9,808 nucleotides of DNA from Planctomycetota bacterium (GTDB taxonomy: Bacteria; Planctomycetota; PLA2; JAEUHO01), in assembly GCA_026647295.1 (NCBI GenBank), contig JAPKHB010000118.1:1-9808 (forward strand). The letters are read 5' to 3'. Under the pieces are notes generated by a model that made no database searches, was not told where the DNA came from, and saw nothing but the letters and a program-made list of their open reading frames with translations. Positions within the stretch are counted from its first letter, which is position 1; each line of letters begins with the position of its first letter. A program made the translations under genes and the position numbers. This document shows, piece by piece, positions 1 through 7,024 of the stretch.

Positions 1-465
1 GATGCCGATCCAGCGCAGCTGGGAGAGCCGCGTCGGATCGAGATTCCGGTTCACCACCCGTTCGATGATCTCGCCCACCGTCCGCCACCCGATGCCCATC
101 AGGCGGCAGACCTGGGTCTTGTCCGTCCCCTGCGCGAGATACGCCACCATCTCCTCGAAGTCCCACGTGAAGCGGCTTCGGTGCGGTGCCCAGGGCACCC
201 GCTCCACCCGCACCCCACAGCGCCGGCACGCCACCCGGCGCGGCGCGTAGACCAGCCACACCCGAACGTCCCCCAGCCCCAGGTGGCGCCAGCGCCGTTC
301 CTCCGCCTGGTCGTACACCCCCCCGGGCCGGCCGCACGCCCCGCAGCGCGCCCGCCGCCACCGCGGCCGAACTCCCAGGAGAACAGCTCGATCCTCGATC
401 TGGACCGAGCTCACGAACATCTGCGAGACGCCGAGCAGACGGCGGAATAGGCTGGTGACGCGCAC
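1..465 (-). CDS. ISL3-family transposase, N-terminal part (runs off left edge)
   Basis: This would be the DDE transposase that cuts and pastes its own insertion sequence. I translated the minus strand by hand: 155 codons are open to the window edge. The N-terminus carries two CxxC pairs, C41/C44 (CGAC) and C80/C83 (CRRC), which form the zinc-finger of ISL3 transposases. A helix-turn-helix-like stretch follows at about residues 105-140 (FEEMVAYLAQ, then KTQVCRLMGIGWRTVGEII). The visible end, LRWIGI, is where the first catalytic Asp of the DDE domain (usually IGIDE) is expected, so the catalytic domain lies outside the window. I chose GTG at 465 because a stop lies three codons upstream and a GGGAGG ribosome site (477-482) sits 11 bases before it; ATG at 420 is the alternative. 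Family assignment is from domain pattern and is fairly secure; intactness cannot be judged. Confidence 0.85.
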   Translation of the reverse strand, partial: MRVTSLFRRLLGVSQMFVSSVQIEDRAVLLGVRPRWRRARCGACGRPGGVYDQAEERRWRHLGLGDVRVWLVYAPRRVACRRCGVRVERVPWAPHRSRFTWDFEEMVAYLAQGTDKTQVCRLMGIGWRTVGEIIERVVNRNLDPTRLSQLRWIGI

Positions 466-585
466 GGGCTTCTATGCCTCCCTTCATGAGTTGCTTGCTC
501 ACGACAGGAGAGCATGGGGCCCGTGCGTCTCACACCTCTGGCTCGGACCTCCGAACGCGGGGCCACGGATCGACGCCCAACCCCA

Positions 586-637
586 GATTCCTTTCCGCCC
601 TTCCCTCACCCCGCAGGGGGGAGGGCGGAAAGGAATC
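586..637. repeat. Long perfect inverted repeat in the IS leader
   Basis: The arms 586-601 (GATTCCTTTCCGCCCT) and 622-637 are exact reverse complements, 16 bp. The inner bases 602-607 and 616-621 extend the stem with G-C and G-T pairs, leaving an ~8-base loop. The premature cas9 stop codon (608-606) lies in this hairpin. It sits between the proposed IS end and the transposase start, where it could block read-through transcription into the transposase from the host gene. No T-tract follows on either strand, so it is not a classical intrinsic terminator. It may alternatively be a REP-like palindromic element. Confidence 0.7.
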
Positions 638-3600
638 CGTTCTTCGGATCACCCACGGAAACTGCAGGAGAGCCATTCTGAAGGATGCAAAGGCGCGGCT
701 GCCCGGTGGTGGGGTCGCGGATGAGGACGCTGTCCTTGCGCATCAGCGCATAGAGGATCCGCGCCGGCGGAGGCAGGTCGCGCCGCACCGCTGACACCCC
801 TTCACGCCGCACACGCCGCACCGCCTCGTGCATCGGAACGACCTCGGCCCGCCAGTCGCGCGGGTCATCCGTCCCCCGCTCATCCCAGACGAGCAGGTGG
901 TGGTTGTTCTTCGACTCGGCGAACCGATGCGGAGGTTGACCGGCCTGGCCCAGCGGGACCGCCCCACCGATCCTTCGCGACACGCGCACGCGCCGAATGG
1001 GCATCCCTCCCTTCAAGAGCCTCGGCGGGTTGGCGGAAACCAGCATGCCGGACGGGATGTCGGCACCCTCCGTCCAGCCTTGCGTCTTCAGGTGTTCTAT
1101 GATGGACCGTCTCACCACTTCGTCGCGGATTGTGTCGAGATCCCTGGCCTTCGTGAAGTCCTCGATGCGGTAGCGGGTGACGTACACCCCTTCTTCCCGC
1201 GTGGGCCCGTAATAGGTCGCCAAGTGCAGCGGTCCGCGGAGCTTTCGGTCGACGCGGTGCGATACGTTGATGGCGTCCACCACCGCGAAGGCGTCGTTGC
1301 GCAGCGCGGGCCACGGAGGGGCCAGGGCCGACTCACGCCTGTCCGCGGGACGCCTACCCTCGGCTTCGAGCCTCAACACCTCGATGAGGTTCTTCAGACG
1401 CTTGCGCGTCACCAGCGCCACGACCAGGGCATCCACGGCGTGGTGACGGTGATCCTCGCGCTTCGACAGGCGCACGTCCTTCCCCGCCTCGACGGGGCTC
1501 AACATGCCATTCAGCCCCCAGCGGTGCCGGAACTCGGACGTCGCGAGCCCGGTGCAGGTCTGGACCCTCTTCTGTCCCTCCCGCTCGGACGGGTCGTAGA
1601 GCCAGCCAAGGTAAGCAACGATCGCCCGGCTGATGTACCGCGTGTCGTTGAGCTGCCGGGCCGTGAAGGCATCCTCCTCGATTTCGGCCTGCAGCAACCG
1701 CTTGCGCTTGGGCGGCGGCAGCGACCCCATCCGTCGCACCCTTTCGAGGAATGCGTCTCGATCAGCCCCCACGCCCCCGAGCCACTCCAAGGGCGTTCGG
1801 CTGCCCTTCTTGCGATTGGCGTCGGCCCAGCAAAGGACCTTGTTCATGTAACTGTCATCGCCGGAGCGCCAGCGGGGGAGGATGTGGTCGACCTGGAGTT
1901 CCCCGGAGCCACGCAGAGACCCGATGAGGGTGGAGAACCCGATCTGCTGTCCCGTGTACGGACAAGCGTGCCCCTGCTCCTCCCACAGCTGGAACGCCAG
2001 GATGTCGTCTCGGGTCGGGGCCGCAATGCCCGCCTCCAGCAGGCGAGCCTTGGCAGCTTCGCGCTTCCTCTCGTTCTGCCGCATCTTGCTGTTTCGTTCA
2101 CGACGCTGCTCGCCGGTCAGGGCGGCGTCCCGCGCCAGTTCGACGTGGATGCGGACAGGAGTCCCGTAGCGTCGGATGATTGCGTTCACCACCCGACGCG
2201 CCTCCCCCAGGGCGCGGCGCACCACGGGATTCGTGATCTCGGAGGGGATCCGTGGCAGTTCGGGCAAACGGGGCGGACGCGCCCGCTCGGGAAACGCCGC
2301 CGCTACGGCCTCATATTCGCCGAGGCCCTGCTCCAGGTAGGGCAGGATCCGCTCGATGGCCGGTCGGGAGTACCTCAAGTAGCCCTCGGTGTAGGCAATG
2401 GAAGCGAGAGCCTTAACACCCTGGTCGTCAAGGAGTCCGCCGACCAGGGCCCGGACCTGCTTGGGGAGGTCCTCGGGATCCTCGACATCCATGTGCATGT
2501 CGGACAGCCCCACGCGGAGGTGCCGCCGCTGTTCCTCCGGCAGCTTGGCCCAGCGCGCCTTGCGAAACGCCTTGACCAGCGCCTGCTCGACCCGGTTTCC
2601 GTCCAGTTTCTGCCGCCCTCCCAACTCCAAGTTGAACTGGAGATCGTCGGCGTGCTCGACGTGGCCGACATCCGCCACGCAGGCGCGGAGGTCGTCGAAC
2701 TTGGCCTCGGCTCGCGGCATCAGATGGGCGAGCACCGCTGCCCGCTCGTCCGGGTGTAACGCCCGCGTGCTGCCTGCGTGTAGGTGCATGCGTAGGTTGT
2801 TCACCTCTTTGAGGAGGCGGAACTGCTGGGCCAGCCAGTGGCCCCGCCAGAGACGTCGAGCCTCGGGAACCAGCGGGCACTGGGCCAGCGTTGGAGAGCG
2901 CAGCAGATTCGCGAACTTCGGCCTTCCGTCGGGCCCGCGAGGCAACTCCTGGACCCGCTCGGGCGACACCTCGTACGGGCGCTGGTGAAAGACCGTCTCG
3001 GTGATCCGCGCGCGCAGGGCGTCCGTGAGCAATGCGGGATGATGCTTGCGCTGCGCATCCCAGAGGCGATCGAACTCGTCGCGCAGCATCGCGCGCGCGA
3101 TGTAGCGATTGCGGAGCCGCGCCGCCCACTGGGGCGCGGCCTGCTCCGCGGCCATCACGCCCGGGTGGCGCTCACGCAGCCGGTGGAGGTACCGGCCCAG
3201 CGTCGAGGAGTCGGTCTCTTCGATCCGCCGGGCCAGATCTGACAGGGCGGAGGACACCGTGCCATCGTCCCGGGCCTTACGCCCTTCCTTACGGTTGCTG
3301 CGGAAGCCCCTCCGCTTGGCGATGTGGTAGATCGCCACGCCAAGCTCGAACGGATCCAACCGCTCGTCGAGACCCCGCGAACGCAGGGCGTAGGGATCCG
3401 GCTGCGCTTGGCCGGCAGAGTATGGGCCGAGCCAAGTGTGAACGGCGGCAGGATCGGCGGGGAGCAGCCCACCAGCCCGAAGGATGGAGCGGAGGGCCCG
3501 ACGCCGGCGGGCTCGGCGGTCGTTGATCCGCCTGGCAGACCGTGCGGCGCGCCGCTTCTGGCTCCGCGCCTCCTCCTTCGAGGAGCCGTAGTTCTCAAGC

Positions 3601-3797
3601 CCGGCCTCGAACACCCGGACCCCGGCCGCGAGGATTGGAGAGCCCGGGCCCGCCACGACCCCTTCGTCCACGGCGTCCGCCCGTACCAAGGCCCAGCCGA
3701 CGCTGTTGGGACCCAGGTCCAGCCCCAGCACGAACGCCTCGTCCAAGGCCCCGACGGCGTCTGCCCCCCCCTTGCGGACACCCTCCCCCTGGCCCAT
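606..3797 (-). CDS. cas9: Cas9 RNA-guided endonuclease, 3' end replaced by IS sequence
   Basis: Cas9 cuts both DNA strands at a target matched by a crRNA:tracrRNA duplex. Reading from ATG 3797 gives 1063 residues. RuvC-I is GLDLGPNSVGWAL with catalytic D27; an Arg-rich bridge helix follows at about 76-107. RuvC-II is IHVELARD with E553. The HNH domain has VDHILP with H638, plus N652 and N661. RuvC-III is HHAVDALVVA with H786 and D789. All nuclease residues are therefore present. The size and the CPYTG motif ahead of the HNH suggest subtype II-C. The start is set by GGAGG about 6-9 bases upstream; an in-frame ATG at 3992 is rejected because it would cross the tracrRNA. The C-terminal domain is recognisable to about residue 1041 (LCILQN). 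The last 22 residues derive from IS DNA and are low-complexity, so the final part of the PAM-interacting domain seems lost. No cas1 or cas2 adjoins. Identity is near certain; function is doubtful. Confidence 0.95.
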   Translation of the reverse strand: MGQGEGVRKGGADAVGALDEAFVLGLDLGPNSVGWALVRADAVDEGVVAGPGSPILAAGVRVFEAGLENYGSSKEEARSQKRRAARSARRINDRRARRRRALRSILRAGGLLPADPAAVHTWLGPYSAGQAQPDPYALRSRGLDERLDPFELGVAIYHIAKRRGFRSNRKEGRKARDDGTVSSALSDLARRIEETDSSTLGRYLHRLRERHPGVMAAEQAAPQWAARLRNRYIARAMLRDEFDRLWDAQRKHHPALLTDALRARITETVFHQRPYEVSPERVQELPRGPDGRPKFANLLRSPTLAQCPLVPEARRLWRGHWLAQQFRLLKEVNNLRMHLHAGSTRALHPDERAAVLAHLMPRAEAKFDDLRACVADVGHVEHADDLQFNLELGGRQKLDGNRVEQALVKAFRKARWAKLPEEQRRHLRVGLSDMHMDVEDPEDLPKQVRALVGGLLDDQGVKALASIAYTEGYLRYSRPAIERILPYLEQGLGEYEAVAAAFPERARPPRLPELPRIPSEITNPVVRRALGEARRVVNAIIRRYGTPVRIHVELARDAALTGEQRRERNSKMRQNERKREAAKARLLEAGIAAPTRDDILAFQLWEEQGHACPYTGQQIGFSTLIGSLRGSGELQVDHILPRWRSGDDSYMNKVLCWADANRKKGSRTPLEWLGGVGADRDAFLERVRRMGSLPPPKRKRLLQAEIEEDAFTARQLNDTRYISRAIVAYLGWLYDPSEREGQKRVQTCTGLATSEFRHRWGLNGMLSPVEAGKDVRLSKREDHRHHAVDALVVALVTRKRLKNLIEVLRLEAEGRRPADRRESALAPPWPALRNDAFAVVDAINVSHRVDRKLRGPLHLATYYGPTREEGVYVTRYRIEDFTKARDLDTIRDEVVRRSIIEHLKTQGWTEGADIPSGMLVSANPPRLLKGGMPIRRVRVSRRIGGAVPLGQAGQPPHRFAESKNNHHLLVWDERGTDDPRDWRAEVVPMHEAVRRVRREGVSAVRRDLPPPARILYALMRKDSVLIRDPTTGQPRLCILQNGSPAVSVGDPKNGFLSALPPAG

Positions 3798-3843
3798 GCG
3801 TCGTCCTCCCTCCCCGGCCTTTCTTCCCGGGCCGTGAAGGGGC

Positions 3844-3871
3844 TTGCCCCCGGGCCCAACCGGGCTATAGT
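3844..3871 (+). promoter_or_regulatory. tracrRNA promoter
   Basis: TTGCCC (3844-3849) and TATAGT (3866-3871) are separated by 16 bases on the plus strand, pointing away from cas9. The start site would be near A3878, just ahead of the anti-repeat and hairpins of the tracrRNA candidate. The fit of promoter, RNA structure and terminator in one short stretch is what makes this credible. Confidence 0.55.
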
Positions 3872-3892
3872 GCTGGCAGTGTAACCGGTCAG
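3864..3892 (-). promoter_or_regulatory. Possible cas9 promoter overlapping the tracrRNA promoter
   Basis: On the minus strand CTGACC (3892-3887) and TATAGC (3869-3864) are separated by 17 bases, a fair sigma70 spacing. Transcription would start near 3857 and give a leader of about 60 bases to the cas9 ATG. Its -10 box shares the TATA core with the plus-strand tracrRNA promoter, so the two would compete for polymerase. This is a motif match only; each hexamer matches the consensus at four of six positions. Confidence 0.35.
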
Positions 3893-3979
3893 GGTCCGGT
3901 GTGCTAGCCACATCAAGGATCTCTGATCCGCAGGCAATGCGCCCGGTTGGCCCTCGGGCCTTCCGGGCGCAACCTTTTG
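3878..3979 (+). ncRNA. tracrRNA candidate for the adjacent Cas9
   Basis: The trans-activating RNA pairs with CRISPR repeats and anchors the crRNA in Cas9. This one, about 100 bases and divergent from cas9, was found by structure. A candidate anti-repeat (about 3884-3913) includes GTGTGCTAGCCACATC; it predicts a CRISPR repeat starting near (G/A)TGTGGCTAGCACACC. Straight after it comes AAGGATC TCT GATCC (3915-3929), a 5-bp hairpin in the place and form of the Cas9 nexus. A long GC-rich hairpin (3938-3971) and a T-run (3975-3978) close the RNA. A sigma70-like promoter lies just upstream. The 5' part can also fold on itself (ACCGG 3884-3888 with CCGGT 3896-3900). The matching array is not in the window, so the anti-repeat could not be confirmed. 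Confidence 0.7.
3938..3978 (+). terminator. Intrinsic terminator of the tracrRNA
   Basis: TGCGCCCGG (3938-3946) pairs perfectly with CCGGGCGCA (3963-3971). Inside, after a symmetric TT/TT internal loop, GGCC pairs with GGCC around a small CTCG-type loop. CC and four T residues follow (3975-3978). GGCAA at 3933-3937 can also pair with TTGCC at 3977-3981. In type II systems the terminator hairpin is part of the working tracrRNA. Confidence 0.7.
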
Positions 3980-4031
3980 CCGGACCGGCCAATACGGCTG
4001 CGGAGGTCGCCCACCGCCGGGGCCCGTGTGG

Positions 4032-4047
4032 GGGCGGCCCCCCGCCC
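4032..4047 (-). terminator. GC-rich hairpin after the ABC exporter gene
   Basis: GGGCGG (4032-4037) and CCGCCC (4042-4047) pair perfectly around a CCCC loop, 6 bases past the stop codon of the exporter. It lacks a T-tract on the minus strand, so it is only a possible transcription end for the LysR-exporter operon. Confidence 0.3.
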
Positions 4048-4053
4048 GGGGCA

Positions 4054-5859
4054 CTACGGACGCGGGTCGGGGGTGAGGAGGTCGGGGGCGGCGCCGGTCT
4101 GGACGCGCCAGAGGGCGGCGTAGACGCCGTTGCGGTCGAGGAGGTCCTCGTGGCGGCCGCTCTCGCAGAGCCGGCCGCGGTCGAGCACGTGGATGGTGTC
4201 GGCGCGCCGCACGGTGGAGAGCCGGTGGGCGATCACGAGCGTGGTGCGTCCGACGCTCAAGCGTTCCAGCGAGCGCTGGATCAGCGCCTCGGTCTCGTTG
4301 TCGACGGCGCTCGTCGCCTCGTCGAGCAGGAGCAGGGGCGGGTCCTTGAGCACGGCGCGCGCGATCGAGACGCGCTGGCGCTGGCCGCCGCTCAACTTCT
4401 GGCCGCGCTCCCCCACCACGGTGTCGTAGCCGCGAGGCAGGCCCAGGATGAAGGCGTGCGCCTCGGCCACGCGCGCGGCGGCCACGACCTCGTCGCGGGT
4501 CGCCCCGGGGCGCGCGTAGGCGATGTTTTCGAGCACGGTGCCGTGGAAGAGGAACACGTCCTGGCTCACCAGCCCGATCGCGGCCCGCAGGTCGCCCAGG
4601 TCCAGTTCCCGCAGGTCGTGCCCGTCCAGGCACACGGTCCCCGCGGTCGGGTCGTAAAAGCGCAGGAGCAGCTTCACCAGGGTCGTCTTGCCCGAGCCGG
4701 TGGGCCCCACCACCGCGACCGTCTCGCCGGGGGCGACGCGCAGCGAGAGGTCGGAAAGGACCGGGTAGCCCGCGGCGTAGGAGAAGCCCACGCGGTCGAA
4801 CTCGAGCGCCCCGGCCACCTCGGCGCGGGCCAGCCGCCGGGGGCCCCCCCGGATGCCGACCGGGCGGTCGAGCAGGTCCAGCACGCGGGCGGCCGAGGCC
4901 ATGGCCCGCTGGTAGAGGTCGAAGGTCTCGCCCAGGCGCGTGAGCGGCCACAGGAGGCGCTGCGTGAGGAAGGCCATCACCGCGTACAGGGACGGCTCCA
5001 GGGCGCCCTCCAGGACGCGCATGCCCCCGTAGACGAGCGTGGCGGTGAAGCCGCACACGATCACCATGCGGATCAGGGGGGAGAAGGCGCTGCTCAACCG
5101 GATCGCGGCGCGGTTGCGCGCGCGGTAGGCGTCGCTCAAGGCCCGGATGCGCTCGACCTCGCGCGCCTCGGCCGTGAAGCTCTTGATGGTGGCCATGCCG
5201 CCGAGGTTGTTGGCGAGCTGCGAGCCGAGGAGCCCCGCCTGCTGGCGGACGGCCGCGTAGCGCGGGGCGATGCGGCGCTGGAAGAGGAACGACCCCCAGA
5301 GGATCACCGGGATCGGGAACATCGACATCCAGGCCACCTCGGGCGCGATCCAGAAGAAGGCGCCCGTGATGACGACGGTCGTCGTGGCGACTTGCAGGAG
5401 GTCGTTGGCGCCGTGGTCGAGGAAGCGTTCGAGTTGGTTCACGTCGTCGTTGAGCACGGCCATCAGGCCCCCGCTGCTCTGGTCCTCGAACCAGGCCATC
5501 TCGAGCTGCTGCACGTGCCGGTAGGCCTCGAGCCGAAGTTCGTGCTGCACGGTCTGGGCGAGGGTGCGCCACTGGACGCCGTGGGCGTACTGGAACAGGG
5601 ACTCGAGCCCCCAGACGACCACCGTGAGGCCGCCCAGGGCCCAGAGCTGGAGGTGGAGGTCCGAAAGGCCCAGCGCCGCGAGCCCGCTGTGCTCGCGGCG
5701 CGCCACCACGTCGAGCGCCATCCCGATCAGGAAGGGCGGCGCGAGGTCGAAGAGCTTGTTGAGCACGGACCAGGCGCTCGCGCGCAGCACCCGGCCCCGG
5801 TAGGGCCCGAGGTAGCGCACGAGGCGCCGAAGCGCCGGGCGGGGCCGCGGCGCGCTCAT
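4054..5859 (-). CDS. ABC exporter half-transporter (MsbA/multidrug type)
   Basis: An inner-membrane ATP-driven exporter, expected to work as a homodimer; 601 residues is normal for the family. The N-terminal membrane domain (about 20-320) has hydrophobic segments near 25-50, 70-90, 155-195 and 260-300. The nucleotide-binding domain (about 350-590) is complete: Walker A GPTGSGKT (385-392), Q-loop Q433 in VSQDVFLF, signature LSGGQRQR (489-496), Walker B LLLLDEATS with E514, and switch His H545 in IAHRLST. Its ATG overlaps the stop of the upstream LysR gene (ATGA, 5859-5856), so the two are probably translationally coupled. The substrate cannot be read from the sequence; lipids, drugs or peptides are all possible. 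No peptidase domain is fused to it, so it is not a bacteriocin-processing exporter. Confidence 0.93.
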   Translation of the reverse strand: MSAPRPRPALRRLVRYLGPYRGRVLRASAWSVLNKLFDLAPPFLIGMALDVVARREHSGLAALGLSDLHLQLWALGGLTVVVWGLESLFQYAHGVQWRTLAQTVQHELRLEAYRHVQQLEMAWFEDQSSGGLMAVLNDDVNQLERFLDHGANDLLQVATTTVVITGAFFWIAPEVAWMSMFPIPVILWGSFLFQRRIAPRYAAVRQQAGLLGSQLANNLGGMATIKSFTAEAREVERIRALSDAYRARNRAAIRLSSAFSPLIRMVIVCGFTATLVYGGMRVLEGALEPSLYAVMAFLTQRLLWPLTRLGETFDLYQRAMASAARVLDLLDRPVGIRGGPRRLARAEVAGALEFDRVGFSYAAGYPVLSDLSLRVAPGETVAVVGPTGSGKTTLVKLLLRFYDPTAGTVCLDGHDLRELDLGDLRAAIGLVSQDVFLFHGTVLENIAYARPGATRDEVVAAARVAEAHAFILGLPRGYDTVVGERGQKLSGGQRQRVSIARAVLKDPPLLLLDEATSAVDNETEALIQRSLERLSVGRTTLVIAHRLSTVRRADTIHVLDRGRLCESGRHEDLLDRNGVYAALWRVQTGAAPDLLTPDPRP

Positions 5860-6788
5860 CGGGCGCGGGCGTGCGCCAGGACCTCGTCCCGGAACGCGCG
5901 TCCCGCGGGGCTCATGCGTTCGTCCTCGGGGGCGAGGAGGTGGAAGCCGCGCTCGATCTTGAGGCCCGCGACGGGCACGACGGCGAGCGCCCCGGAGGCG
6001 ACCTCGTCGGCGACGGCGAGCGAGGAGACCAGGCTCACGCCCAGGCCGGCGCGCACGGCGGCCTTGACGGCCTCGGTGCTGCCGACCTCGAGGGCCACCT
6101 CGAGCCCGGCGCCCAGGCCCGCCGCCTCGAGCGCGGCCAGCATGGCCTGGCGGGTGCCCGAGCCCTCCTCGCGCAGCACGATGGGTTCGCCGGCCAGCGC
6201 CTTGAGGGCGATGGGCCGACCGCCGGCCAGGCGGCTCGACGGGGCCGCGATCAACACGAGTTCATCCGCACCCACGCGCGTGCGCCGAAGGCCCGCGGGC
6301 GAGACGTCGCCGCCGACGACCCCGAGGTCGGCTTCGCCCTGCGCCACGGCCTCGGCCACCTCGCGCGAGTCGCCCCCGCGCAACTTGAGTTCGATCTGGG
6401 GGTGGCGGGCGCGGAAGGCCGAGAGCCAGCCGGGCAGCAGGTACGCCGCGGGGATCGTGGAGCCCCCCACCACCAGGACGCCGCGCAGGAGGCCCATCAG
6501 CTCGGCGGCCGCCATGCGGGCGCTGCGTTCCGCGCGCAGGGCCTCGCGCGCGGGGGTGAGCAGCACCCGGCCGGCCCGCGTGGGCTCGACGCCGGAGCGG
6601 TCCCGCTCGACCAGGCGCAGGCCCAGGCGCTGCTCGAGCTCGGCGATGTGCGCGCTCACGGTGCTCTGGCTCAGGCCCAGGTGGCGGGCGGCCTGGGTGA
6701 AGGAGCGCTGGTCGACCAGCGCCGCGAACACCTCCAACTGGCGGATCGAGAGCGGCTCGTCGGGACGCGGGGTGCGGGCCATGCCCAT
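5856..6788 (-). CDS. LysR-family regulator, selenium-metabolism type
   Basis: A DNA-binding transcription regulator of 310 residues, typical for LysR proteins. The winged helix-turn-helix is at about 14-72 (LSIRQLEVFAALVDQRSF, then AARHLGLSQSTVSAHI). The effector-binding domain follows from about 102. Several stretches, STIPAAYLLP, GDSREVAE, LREEGSGTR and GSTEAVKAAVRAGLGVSLV, match what I recall of the regulators annotated as selenium-metabolism-associated LysR proteins; this resemblance is from memory. I start it at ATG 6788; ATG 6782 is two codons on and equally possible, as neither has a clear ribosome site. The open frame continues upstream to 7265 but that part looks non-coding. It heads the operon with the ABC exporter. 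A small dyad at 6793-6804 just ahead may be its operator. Confidence 0.9.
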   Translation of the reverse strand: MGMARTPRPDEPLSIRQLEVFAALVDQRSFTQAARHLGLSQSTVSAHIAELEQRLGLRLVERDRSGVEPTRAGRVLLTPAREALRAERSARMAAAELMGLLRGVLVVGGSTIPAAYLLPGWLSAFRARHPQIELKLRGGDSREVAEAVAQGEADLGVVGGDVSPAGLRRTRVGADELVLIAAPSSRLAGGRPIALKALAGEPIVLREEGSGTRQAMLAALEAAGLGAGLEVALEVGSTEAVKAAVRAGLGVSLVSSLAVADEVASGALAVVPVAGLKIERGFHLLAPEDERMSPAGRAFRDEVLAHARAR

Positions 6789-6792
6789 AGAA

Positions 6793-6804
6793 TGACGAAT
6801 GTCA
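6793..6804. promoter_or_regulatory. Dyad just upstream of the LysR start
   Basis: TGACGAATGTCA is an inverted repeat (TGAC-N4-GTCA) lying 5 bases before the ATG at 6788. LysR proteins often bind dyads in their own promoter, so autoregulation is a reasonable guess. The half-sites are short and the classical T-N11-A pattern is not clear. Confidence 0.3.
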
Positions 6805-7024
6805 GCATCGCCGCCATCGATAATCCGGCCGGGAGGTTGGGCAGAAAGTCCCAGGCGAGTGGAATGGGGAGCGCCCCCCCCCTCTCGGGGAATGGGATCC
6901 GTAGCGCCGCCACGGGCCCCCCGACCCGGGCCGCGTCCGCCCTCGCGCCCCAGGCCGAAGGCCCCTTCGGCATCCGGGTAGCGGCGCCGGCCCCGGCCCG
7001 AAGCGGTGAACCCCCGGCTGCGGC
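6805..7024. other. Intergenic region between LysR and the membrane-anchored protein gene
   Basis: About 220 very GC-rich bases hold no convincing gene. The region must carry the promoter of the LysR operon, but I see no clear -35/-10 pair. A hairpin at 6954-6971 is listed separately. A C-run (6874-6882) is present. Confidence 0.5.
6954..6971 (-). terminator. Hairpin downstream of the membrane-anchored protein gene
   Basis: GCCGAAGG (6954-6961) and CCTTCGGC (6964-6971) are exact reverse complements, forming a tight hairpin about 55 bases past the stop at 7025. It could end the two-gene transcript 8496-7025. No T-tract follows, so this is tentative. Confidence 0.35.

Larger units (their letters stand above)
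1..674 (-). mobile_element. ISL3-type insertion sequence, one end inside cas9
   Basis: The element covers the transposase start and the ~210 bases upstream of it. Its proposed outer end is at 674: read on the minus strand the terminus begins GGCTCTCCTGCAGTTTCC, the GGCTCT start being typical of ISL3 terminal inverted repeats (from memory). This boundary coincides with the point where the Cas9 protein stops looking like Cas9, after residue N1041. ISL3 elements usually make 8-bp target duplications, so ATTCTGAA at 675-682 should recur at the other end, outside the window. The transposase reads in the same direction as cas9. The exact end is inferred, since the partner inverted repeat is not visible. 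Confidence 0.6.

Noticed and set aside
505..515. CAGGAGAGCAT, resembling the proposed IS terminus at 664-676
   Set aside because: It is only 40 bases from the transposase start, lacks the terminal CC, and does not coincide with the break in Cas9 similarity; probably coincidence.
828..2759. Plus-strand open frame of 643 codons
   Set aside because: It is antisense to cas9, whose motifs are unmistakable on the other strand.
3798..3992. In-frame N-terminal extension of Cas9 (65 codons from ATG 3992)
   Set aside because: It runs antisense through the tracrRNA and terminator, resembles no Cas9 sequence, and the internal ATG at 3797 has a good ribosome site.
3878..3992. CRISPR array near the tracrRNA
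   Set aside because: No second copy of the anti-repeat or its complement was seen anywhere in the window, and no regularly spaced repeats occur.
3155..5572. Minus-strand open frame of 805 codons across exporter and cas9
   Set aside because: It is a shifted frame of two real genes; translation is Arg/Pro-rich without domains.
3901..6795. Plus-strand open frame of 964 codons
   Set aside because: It is antisense to the exporter and LysR genes; the long open frame results from high GC content and the protein has no recognisable domain.
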